Below, in pieces: positions 55,630 through 62,813 of a stretch of DNA of 64,000 bases. Made by a program: the position numbers and the translations under genes. Below the pieces are notes generated by a model. The model ran no database searches. It was not told the DNA's origin and was given only the letters and a program-made list of their open reading frames with translations. This DNA comes from Shewanella sp. VB17. Lineage in GTDB: Bacteria; Pseudomonadota; Gammaproteobacteria; Enterobacterales; Shewanellaceae. Positions within the stretch are counted from its first letter, which is position 1; each line of letters begins with the position of its first letter. The stretch lies in NCBI RefSeq assembly GCF_013248905.1, contig NZ_JABRVS010000001.1, forward strand, positions 3,596,001 to 3,660,000. Direction: 5' to 3'.

Positions 55630-58600
55630 TCACACTGTAAACCTATCTTTAAAGGCCTTAATCGTTAATGCTCCGATCTGCTGCACCGCAGTAAAATGCA
55701 GTTCAAGGGTTTTTTCATCCTTTTCTCTGGCACTCTTTTCAAGGCTTTTTGCCACTTCATATAAAGCTTGAGCACCAAAACTACCAGAGCTGCTTTTCAA
55801 CGTATGCGCTTGATTATCTATCTCGCTATAATTACAGGTTTCCATTAATCGCTTTAATGTATTGAGTCGCTCGGTTGTCTCTTCAAGATAGACACAATAC
55901 ATCTCCTCGATAGACTCTTGCCCAAGCATATCAAATAATTCAGAGATCACCGTTTCATCAAACAAATCTTGATTATCCATCATCAATGATTGCCCGCTAC
56001 CACCTTGAATCACAATGAGACTGTTATCTAAATGTGTATCTTTACAGCTTAAGTCTACATCTAACAGTTCACAACTTTTCACTTCATTTTCACACGGTTC
56101 ATCCTCAATAACATCGCCTTGTTTATCATCTACTGGTAGCCATAAATTAACGGCTTTCACTAAATCAGTCTTATTAACTGGTTTTGGCACAAAGTCTTTC
56201 ATTCCAACCAACAAACAACTATCGATATCCTCCTGCTGAACATTAGCTGTCATCGCCAAAATAATCGTATCCGGTGCCTGTGACAGTATCAGTCTTGTTG
56301 CTTCAACACCGTCCATTTCAGGCATTCGCATATCCATTAAAATAAGGCCATACTTCTTCTTTGCTGCCATATCAACGGCTTCGACACCGTTATGAGCAAA
56401 TTCAACCTCAAACCCTGACTTGGTTAGCATAGTTCCTGCAACCAACTGATTAGAAAGACTATCTTCAGCTAAAAGAAGTCGTTTGTTTTTAACACCAGCA
56501 TCAGGAAATAAAATATCGTCCGTACTCGCCTCTACAGACTTAATCGGTTCTTTACTCAATAAACCAAGCAACATCTCTCGACTTAAAGGCTTATTGATCA
56601 CTTGTTCAATTCCTATTTCAGACACATTGACCGACATATCAGGACTTAGCCCCGACACCAACAAAGCAAGTAATCCCTCTTCAAATAAGACATCACGTTT
56701 TATGGTTTCTGTTAATTTTAAGGTTAAATTTGGCAAGCAAGAATCATCAATCAAAATTAAATTAAACCTGCCTTTGGCACTGTCACTATTTAAAATATCA
56801 GTAACATGGTTGAGGCTTGCACTTTGCACCCCGTATTGGCTATATTGCTTTCTCACTAGGGAAACAAAGGTATTATCAGGATGAACCAGTAACACGCGTG
56901 AATGAGAAGGAAGTTGATGAAAGTGCGTTAACTCACGCTCCTCTAGCTGTAGCAGCACATCAAACCTAAAGCAGCAGCCATGACCTAATCGACTGCTTAA
57001 TTCAATCTTGCCTCCCATCATGGTGATCAACTCCGCACAAATAGCCAATCCGAGTCCAGTGCCTTTATAATGGGTGTTATGCTGATCATGAACCTGACTA
57101 AATTCCTGAAAAAGCTTCTCCTGAGAAGAAAGACTGACGCCTATTCCTTCATCTTTAACAGTACAATATAATTGCACCTCTTGATGATGACTATCTGGGA
57201 TCCACATTTCTACTGAGACACAGCCAGAATCTGAAAATTTAATTGCATTATCGATTAAATTTTGCAGTACTTGCCGTAGTCGCTGCTTATCCCCTTTGAC
57301 CATTTCAGGCACATTACGATTAATGAAGGTGGCTAAGTTAACCCCTTTATCCGTCGCCTTGGGCGCAAGAATTTGCATCACTTGGGAGACCAATTTAGCA
57401 GGCGAAAAACTCACATTTTCTAATACCATCTGCCCAGCTTCAATTTTTGAGAAATCTAAAACATCATTGAGGGTACTGAGCAGTGTCGTTCCAGCTTCTT
57501 TGGCTGTGTGGGCATAAATTCTTTGCTCTTTGTTAAGATTAGAATCTAACATCAACTCAACACTGCCTAACACAGCATTTAATGGGGAACGGATCTCATG
57601 ACTCATGGTCGCGAGAAACCTCGATTTGGCTTTACTGCCTGATTCAGCCTCCTCTTTAGATTGCTTTAACTGAGATTCATATTCTATACGCCGCGAAATA
57701 TCGTGAATAAAGGCAGTTAATAATGTCTCATCGCCAAGTTGAACAGGAATGACCTTCATCTCAATCGGTAACGTATTTCCATCACTTTTCACTGCCATCA
57801 ATTGAATACGTTCCTTTATCGCTGGCGCTATCCCTGTAAGGCGGAACTCCTCTAGCCCTTGATTAAACGCGACTCTCTCTTTTCCATCAAAAATAAGATC
57901 TCCCAACAAGGTGCCTAGCACGGCATGACTTTCATGCTTAAACAACTGACTCGCTGCATGATTAAACTCTTGGATCCTACCCATGGTATCGATCGTAATT
58001 AACGCATCCTGACTCGCTTCTAATGTGGCTAATAAAATCGATTCAGTCCGCTGAGCTGCGATTTCTTTACGTTTAATATCACTAAAATCCTTCACTAACC
58101 CTAATAATATCACCTCATCATCAATCACCATCTTTGACACTGAAAGTTCGATAGGAAATAAAGAGCCGTCTTGATGCTGTGCCATCAATTCTTTACGTTG
58201 AAAAGGCTCATGTTTTCCCTCAATAAAATGTTTAAGAAAAGCATTATCCATATGATGCTGATCACTTGGCATAAAAATAGACACATTTTCACCAATAATG
58301 TCTTGGGTTACATATCCAAAAAGTCGGCTAATAGCAGGGTTAACTTGTTTAATTTCACCGTCAATATCAATGATAATGTACCCATCAATGGCAGCAGAAA
58401 GAATGGTATTTAAACGAGTATTAACCCCCTCCAAATCCTGAGTATTCCTTTCAACTTTCTCTATCATGCGATTAAATGCGCGAGTCGTTTGACCGATCTC
58501 ATCAGTCCCAGTCACTGGGATTTGTATTCCTGTTTCACCTTGTAAAATTCGATTAGAAGCCATTTCTAATTCACTAAGGTTTCTTGTTAAATAATGACCT

Positions 58601-59097
58601 AGTAACCACGAAAATAGTGCGACTAACACCATCTCTAATCCTGCAATCGAAAGAAAACGAGTGGTTGCACTTACTAAAAACTCATCGAATTCATGTTCCC
58701 CGATGCCCATCTCGATGTGGCCTAGGTGATATCCAGATTCCACAATATCGGCCTCAACGTCTAACACTCCATCATCCAGTATCGACATATCATCAGTTTC
58801 AATATTTTTGTCTATCCCTAACCCAACTAATAAATTATTGTTATCGTAAATGTTCACATACAGCACTTGAGTTTGTACTAATAATTCATTAGCAAGAACT
58901 CGCAGCGTTGATAAATCCGTGCTAATAACTGCGTCCTTTGTCGCCGCAGCAAACAACGTCACGATTGCATTTGCATGCTTTGAGATTTCAGTTTCATTGG
59001 AACGTTTCAAATAATCGACACAGGTATACACTAATAACAGGAGTAGCACTCCTTCAATGAAAGCAATCCCTAATACAGTTTTTAGCCGGAAAGACAT
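55630..59097 (-). CDS. Hybrid sensor kinase with Hpt domain (RscS/SypF-like)
   Basis: A 1155-residue inner-membrane kinase. TM1 ~7-29; periplasmic domain ~30-148; TM2 ~149-171; HAMP ~172-225; PAS ~228-340 and ~352-470; HisKA with H500 (SHEIRSPLN); ATPase with N box LQNLIDNAIKFS, G1 DEGIG, G2 GTGLGLA. A first receiver (~733-848) has D784 but HPD instead of the acidic pair and looks degenerate. The second receiver (~872-988) has D922 (MDMRMPEMDG). The Hpt has H1098 (AHTLKSSSGSFG). The ATG overlaps the stop of the PhnD-like gene in TAATG. It is the likely phosphodonor of the sigma-54 regulator. Confidence 0.92.
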   Translation of the reverse strand: MSFRLKTVLGIAFIEGVLLLLLVYTCVDYLKRSNETEISKHANAIVTLFAAATKDAVISTDLSTLRVLANELLVQTQVLYVNIYDNNNLLVGLGIDKNIETDDMSILDDGVLDVEADIVESGYHLGHIEMGIGEHEFDEFLVSATTRFLSIAGLEMVLVALFSWLLGHYLTRNLSELEMASNRILQGETGIQIPVTGTDEIGQTTRAFNRMIEKVERNTQDLEGVNTRLNTILSAAIDGYIIIDIDGEIKQVNPAISRLFGYVTQDIIGENVSIFMPSDQHHMDNAFLKHFIEGKHEPFQRKELMAQHQDGSLFPIELSVSKMVIDDEVILLGLVKDFSDIKRKEIAAQRTESILLATLEASQDALITIDTMGRIQEFNHAASQLFKHESHAVLGTLLGDLIFDGKERVAFNQGLEEFRLTGIAPAIKERIQLMAVKSDGNTLPIEMKVIPVQLGDETLLTAFIHDISRRIEYESQLKQSKEEAESGSKAKSRFLATMSHEIRSPLNAVLGSVELMLDSNLNKEQRIYAHTAKEAGTTLLSTLNDVLDFSKIEAGQMVLENVSFSPAKLVSQVMQILAPKATDKGVNLATFINRNVPEMVKGDKQRLRQVLQNLIDNAIKFSDSGCVSVEMWIPDSHHQEVQLYCTVKDEGIGVSLSSQEKLFQEFSQVHDQHNTHYKGTGLGLAICAELITMMGGKIELSSRLGHGCCFRFDVLLQLEERELTHFHQLPSHSRVLLVHPDNTFVSLVRKQYSQYGVQSASLNHVTDILNSDSAKGRFNLILIDDSCLPNLTLKLTETIKRDVLFEEGLLALLVSGLSPDMSVNVSEIGIEQVINKPLSREMLLGLLSKEPIKSVEASTDDILFPDAGVKNKRLLLAEDSLSNQLVAGTMLTKSGFEVEFAHNGVEAVDMAAKKKYGLILMDMRMPEMDGVEATRLILSQAPDTIILAMTANVQQEDIDSCLLVGMKDFVPKPVNKTDLVKAVNLWLPVDDKQGDVIEDEPCENEVKSCELLDVDLSCKDTHLDNSLIVIQGGSGQSLMMDNQDLFDETVISELFDMLGQESIEEMYCVYLEETTERLNTLKRLMETCNYSEIDNQAHTLKSSSGSFGAQALYEVAKSLEKSAREKDEKTLELHFTAVQQIGALTIKAFKDRFTV

Positions 59098-60011
59098 TAG
59101 TGTACCTCAATCGATTTATCATCCATCTTTTCTTGCACTGTATTACCCCGTGATTTAGACAACTCACCTAACCTTAATGCCCTGACATCATCCCAATCAC
59201 TATTCTGTGCAGGTTCAAAGCGATTTAATTTTAATTGACTGAGTACCTCAGCACCTGCTGCTAAAGAGGCTAACCCAACAAAACGTAGCCTTAATTCGTT
59301 GACGATTTCCAATGGTATTCTGGGGTGAATAGCCACCGCATGCGGGGGATAACCAGGTGTCTCCCACAATATACGTAATTGCTCCGTCGTCTCTTTATCC
59401 ATGGTATTAAATGTGCGTTTTACGCCACCTCCTGCATCAACAAGATGTTGAGCAACCGCTAAATACACAGAATCATGAGATCCTACATATTTAATCTGTG
59501 CAGTAATTCCTTCACGTTTCAGGCTCGCCCTAGGAAGGACACTGGCAGCAAAAGCGGCGGGAGCTGGTAAGGCAATACGTTTACCCTCTAATCCTTGTAA
59601 TGATTGGATCTGTGAATCCTTCCTAACAACAATCATCCCTTTTAGTTGTTTATCTTTTTGCTTCACCAGCGCTTGATAACCCACTGAATCATGAAAAAAT
59701 GTGTAATGATATGGATTCATATAGGCAACATCATACTCCCCCAAAGCCAACCTTTGCTCAAAAGTAGGGATATCGGGCGCGGTAGCAAACCGCAATTGAA
59801 AAGATGCATTTTGCGACAGTTGTTCAATAATGGGAGACCATAAACGAGCGAGAGTGCTTGCCGCTTGTTGAGGAACAATACCAAAAATCAGCACAAACGG
59901 TGCATTAACATTGTTTATATTTTCTTTTTTGTCAGTTGCTTGGGAGTTAAGTGTGTAAATAAAAGTCGATAAAAAGACTGTAATACCTATTTTACTGCCA
60001 CCTATCTTCAT
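59097..60011 (-). CDS. PhnD-like periplasmic binding protein, probable sensor partner
   Basis: A 304-residue phosphate/phosphite/phosphonate-type substrate-binding protein. Signal peptide MKIGGSKIGITVFLSTFIYTLNSQA, then FGIVPQQAASTLARLWSPI, YDVAYMNPYHYTFFH, LQGLEGKRIALPAPAAFAASVLPR and a second lobe. No ABC permease or ATPase is adjacent. Instead the stop codon overlaps the start of the hybrid kinase (TAATG), suggesting that it presents a ligand to the kinase periplasmic domain. The start at 60011 has an AAGGAG site. The frame is open 36 codons upstream without a better start. Confidence 0.88.
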   Translation of the reverse strand: MKIGGSKIGITVFLSTFIYTLNSQATDKKENINNVNAPFVLIFGIVPQQAASTLARLWSPIIEQLSQNASFQLRFATAPDIPTFEQRLALGEYDVAYMNPYHYTFFHDSVGYQALVKQKDKQLKGMIVVRKDSQIQSLQGLEGKRIALPAPAAFAASVLPRASLKREGITAQIKYVGSHDSVYLAVAQHLVDAGGGVKRTFNTMDKETTEQLRILWETPGYPPHAVAIHPRIPLEIVNELRLRFVGLASLAAGAEVLSQLKLNRFEPAQNSDWDDVRALRLGELSKSRGNTVQEKMDDKSIEVH

Positions 60012-60211
60012 TTTGCACTCCTTAGCAATGATGATCTCCAATATACGGATAACGTTTATCTCATAGAAAAATACCGCCAACGCCTCCAATACCGTATATT
60101 TAGCACTATTTTTAAGCATATACTGTTCAACTCAATGATAGCTAAAATAAAATCATCTACCACAACATAAGCCTAGTTATCCACTCTGCGATTATCAAGA
60201 TCCCCCACTCA

Positions 60212-60224
60212 TTGCATTTTGCAA
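60212..60224. promoter_or_regulatory. LuxO-type operator TTGCATTTTGCAA
   Basis: A perfect match to the published LuxO site pattern TTGCA-W3-TGCAA. It lies 77 bp upstream of the -24/-12 promoter at 60301, the right place for an enhancer-bound sigma-54 activator. Confidence 0.75.
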
Positions 60225-60300
60225 AACATGACAACGTTAACAAACATACACAATAAAAATCTGGTAGCTAACATTATCAAAGTAAACAGATTAAATTGTA

Positions 60301-60316
60301 TGGCATGGTAATTGCT
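60301..60316 (+). promoter_or_regulatory. Sigma-54 promoter (-24/-12)
   Basis: TGGCATGGTAATTGCT carries GG and GC exactly 10 bp apart and matches the TGGCAC-N5-TTGCW consensus at nearly every fixed position. Transcription would start about 25 bp before the phosphatase ATG at 60354. Confidence 0.85.
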
Positions 60317-60353
60317 CTTAAATTACAACCAATACGCCTTCAAGGAAGCATCA

Positions 60354-61688
60354 ATGCTTGAGACTTTATTTCAACAGCTGACACAAAATTTAACTATCTT
60401 GATAGTAGAGGATACTAAAAGTGAACGTTGCTTTATTGCCAGTCTATTAACAAGCATGGGACTTAACGTGATCTGTTGCGACAGTGCAGAACAAGCCATT
60501 GAGCAGTATCCAAAACAAATTATCGACATCGTAATAAGTGACTGGAGAATGCCTGGATTAACCGGCCCAGAGCTTTGCCAGCATTTTAAAGCATTAACTT
60601 CTCCCCCCTATATTATTTTATTAACAGCGAATAATTTGGCTGAGCATATGATCACAGGCATAGAATCCGGTGCAGATGACTTCCTGTCGAAACCATTTGT
60701 CCCAAGCGTGCTGAAGGTTAGAATATTGGCGGCTGCGAGAATTTTAAATCTTCAGCAGAAATTGACAGATAAAAATCATAAGCTCAATACCGCACTAAAT
60801 AATGAGCAGGATTACCTGAAACAAATCCAAAATGACCTAAAGAGTGCAGCTCAATTGCAAGGGTCACACCTTCCTTCTTCAGGTGAACTGGTTAACAAAT
60901 GGCACCTCGCCACTCGATTTAACCCTGCACAAGAACTGGCGGGTGATATCTTTCAATGTATTGATATCGACAATGAACATATTGGTTTTTACTTACTCGA
61001 TGTCACAGGGCATGGCATCGCAGCTTCTATGCAAAGTTTTACCCTAGCTCAGCAACTGAGCTGCAGCAGCTGTAACTGGGCAAGTTTAGATCCTGCAGCC
61101 ATCGTCAATCAACTTAATGCAGATTTTGAAGATCCGGAAAATACAGGAAGATTTGCCACCTTAGTTCTTGGCATTGCCAATACATTAAATGGTCAAGTTA
61201 AACTCACTTTAGCAGGTCACCCCCAACCTATTTTGCTGGATGAAAATGAAGCGTCATTAATGGATTTAAATGCCGGATTACCTCTAGGCATAGACAATCA
61301 ATATCAATATGCAAATAACTTTTTCACCTTAAATAGTCATCAACACTTAATGCTCTATTCTGATGGCTTATATGAATGTCGCCACCCTAAATTTGGTGAA
61401 TTTGGTTTGCCTAGGTTAATCAAAACCTGTGATCAAGCTCACCAGCTTGTGCCTGAGTCCTTATTGCACCATCTCTGCCATTGTGTAGAGCTCTGGCAAC
61501 AGAAAAAACCCCAAGATGATATTTCTATGATGATAATTTCAACATCTAAATTAAAAGATCAATCCATTCCCCACAACAAGGATGACCAGTACTTCAATAA
61601 GATCAAAATAAGTAACAAAAATGCACTCTCAAATCTAGGCATATCAGAGCGTGTTAAATTCACACAATATATCTCGGAGGATATATGA
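60354..61688 (+). CDS. Receiver-PP2C (SpoIIE-type) phosphatase
   Basis: A 444-residue protein: receiver domain (~15-130) with LIVEDTKSE and acceptor VISDWRMPGLTG, a short coiled linker (~135-175), then a PP2C phosphatase with the metal motifs AGDIF, DVTGHGIAAS, YSDGLYE and PQDDISMM. It should dephosphorylate a STAS anti-sigma-antagonist-type protein in a phosphorylation-dependent way. This is similar to part of Vibrio SypE, though here the kinase is separate. The start at 60354 follows AAGGAAG. The frame continues upstream into the promoter, so earlier starts are excluded. Its stop overlaps the next start (ATGA). Confidence 0.92.
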   Translation: MLETLFQQLTQNLTILIVEDTKSERCFIASLLTSMGLNVICCDSAEQAIEQYPKQIIDIVISDWRMPGLTGPELCQHFKALTSPPYIILLTANNLAEHMITGIESGADDFLSKPFVPSVLKVRILAAARILNLQQKLTDKNHKLNTALNNEQDYLKQIQNDLKSAAQLQGSHLPSSGELVNKWHLATRFNPAQELAGDIFQCIDIDNEHIGFYLLDVTGHGIAASMQSFTLAQQLSCSSCNWASLDPAAIVNQLNADFEDPENTGRFATLVLGIANTLNGQVKLTLAGHPQPILLDENEASLMDLNAGLPLGIDNQYQYANNFFTLNSHQHLMLYSDGLYECRHPKFGEFGLPRLIKTCDQAHQLVPESLLHHLCHCVELWQQKKPQDDISMMIISTSKLKDQSIPHNKDDQYFNKIKISNKNALSNLGISERVKFTQYISEDI

Positions 61689-62077
61689 ATAGTATTAAAT
61701 TAACCATGTCACACTCCTTCTGGGACAACAACTTACTTTGCATAGAAATCGAACAGTTTCTAGAACAAAATAGGGTTCATTCGCAACAAAAATTTAAAAT
61801 CATTACTTGCGTACTTGAAGCATTATCCAATGTGTTAGAACACACAGACAGTCAACTGGAAGAGATCATCATTATTTTAAATTGTAACAGCGATCGAGTC
61901 ACCATTGATTTATTGGACAATTCGCCATACACCCCACTAGAGGGGCAAGTCGTCTGCCCTTCTCCTCTTTCTTTGTCAGGACGAGGACTATGGATTATGC
62001 AAAGCTGGATGGATCAAGTCAGATGTCAAACCTCAGTAGCAGGAACACACCTTAGGTTAAGTTTATTAAGACATTAA
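61685..62077 (+). CDS. RsbW-like anti-sigma/serine kinase
   Basis: A 130-residue GHKL ATPase of the RsbW/SpoIIAB type. The N box is CVLEALSNVLEH and the G2 box SLSGRGLWIMQSWMD. The G1 position reads LLDNSPYTP, lacking the usual DxGxG glycines, so kinase activity is less certain than ATP-fold membership. A 4-bp overlap with the phosphatase gene implies a stoichiometric pair. The likely substrate is the STAS protein at 62417. Confidence 0.85.
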   Translation: MNSIKLTMSHSFWDNNLLCIEIEQFLEQNRVHSQQKFKIITCVLEALSNVLEHTDSQLEEIIIILNCNSDRVTIDLLDNSPYTPLEGQVVCPSPLSLSGRGLWIMQSWMDQVRCQTSVAGTHLRLSLLRH

Positions 62078-62241
62078 CTCTGTCTATGGGCGACCCTCGC
62101 CCTGCTGAGCTCTTTGTCAGTCTCAACATCATCATACCCTGCTTACGATGCCAAAATAACGTCAAGACAATCAATCAGCCAAGACTAATAGTCAATCAAA
62201 AGGCTTTAAGTCTTAGAGCGCTTGCCTTTCTTATATTCTCC

Positions 62242-62254
62242 TCGCATTTTGCAT
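62242..62254. promoter_or_regulatory. Second LuxO-type site (two mismatches)
   Basis: TCGCATTTTGCAT matches TTGCATTTTGCAA at 11 of 13 positions and lies 84 bp before the -24 GG at 62339, close to the spacing of the first site. Confidence 0.5.
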
Positions 62255-62336
62255 CATCATGGTCGCATTCTGAATAACACATCACAAAAAATAGAAGTGA
62301 AACACAAATAATCCTTTAAATTCAAATAAATAAAAC

Positions 62337-62353
62337 TTGGCCTGATTTATGCT
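62337..62353 (+). promoter_or_regulatory. Weaker sigma-54 promoter candidate
   Basis: TTGGCCTGATTTATGCT has GG and GC 10 bp apart, TTGGC at -24 and TGCT at -12, but not the CAC or TT of the consensus. It lies 64 bp before the STAS gene. Confidence 0.5.
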
Positions 62354-62416
62354 CTCTATTAATCATGAATAACAAAGTCATGCTTAATACAGCAATTATT
62401 TTCTAAGGAGCTTAAT

Positions 62417-62758
62417 ATGAAATTCTCTCCATTAGCACTCAAAAATGCATGTTTAGTCACACTGCCAAAAGAGATGGTGATCACTCAAACGCCAACACTC
62501 AGGGCTGCAATCACTCACCAGATTGAAACTGGGAGTAATAAGTTAGTACTGGATCTTCATCAAGTCGAGTATATCGATTCTAGTGGTTTATCCGTTTTAG
62601 TTTCAGCATTGAAACTCACCCAGAAAAAAGCAGGAGAAATTATTTTACTCTCTCCAAGTGCTGGTGTGAGAGCATTAATCGAATTAACTCGACTACACCA
62701 TGTGTTCACCATTTATGAAGACAAAGACACAGCCATTGAACATATCTGTGAACAATAA
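62417..62758 (+). CDS. STAS-domain protein (SypA / anti-sigma-antagonist type)
   Basis: A 113-residue single STAS domain with VITQTPTLRAAI, LVLDLHQVEYIDSSGLSVLVSAL and a C-terminal helix. The serine of the DSSG loop is the usual phosphorylation site. Next to a PP2C phosphatase and an RsbW-like kinase it is the obvious switch protein. Vibrio SypA, of the same type, is required for biofilm polymer production. An AAGGAG site precedes the ATG, and the export lipoprotein gene follows 55 bp later. Confidence 0.92.
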   Translation: MKFSPLALKNACLVTLPKEMVITQTPTLRAAITHQIETGSNKLVLDLHQVEYIDSSGLSVLVSALKLTQKKAGEIILLSPSAGVRALIELTRLHHVFTIYEDKDTAIEHICEQ

Positions 62759-62813
62759 ACCTAGCTTAATATTCAAATTTTTCAATCTTATTCATCATCT
62801 AGGAGTCGCTAAC

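Larger units (their letters stand above)
60012..60353. other. Divergent regulatory region
   Basis: About 340 bp between the binding-protein gene and the phosphatase gene. Besides the 13-bp palindrome and the -24/-12 promoter, an inverted pair AATATACGG (60040-60048) / CCGTATATT (60092-60100) lies in the leader of the binding-protein gene. Confidence 0.6.
62078..62416. other. Intergenic region with second control site
   Basis: About 340 bp. A 63-codon plus-strand frame near 62086-62277 has no recognisable features and is not called. The region contains the near-palindrome at 62242 and the -24/-12 candidate at 62337. Confidence 0.6.

Noticed and set aside
60020..60040. Minus-strand -24/-12 promoter for the binding-protein gene (TGGAGATCATCATTGCT)
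   Set aside because: GG and GC are 11 bp apart rather than 10, a spacing sigma-54 holoenzyme does not normally tolerate.
62086..62277. 63-codon plus-strand frame
   Set aside because: No ribosome site or recognisable features, and it covers the regulatory site at 62242.
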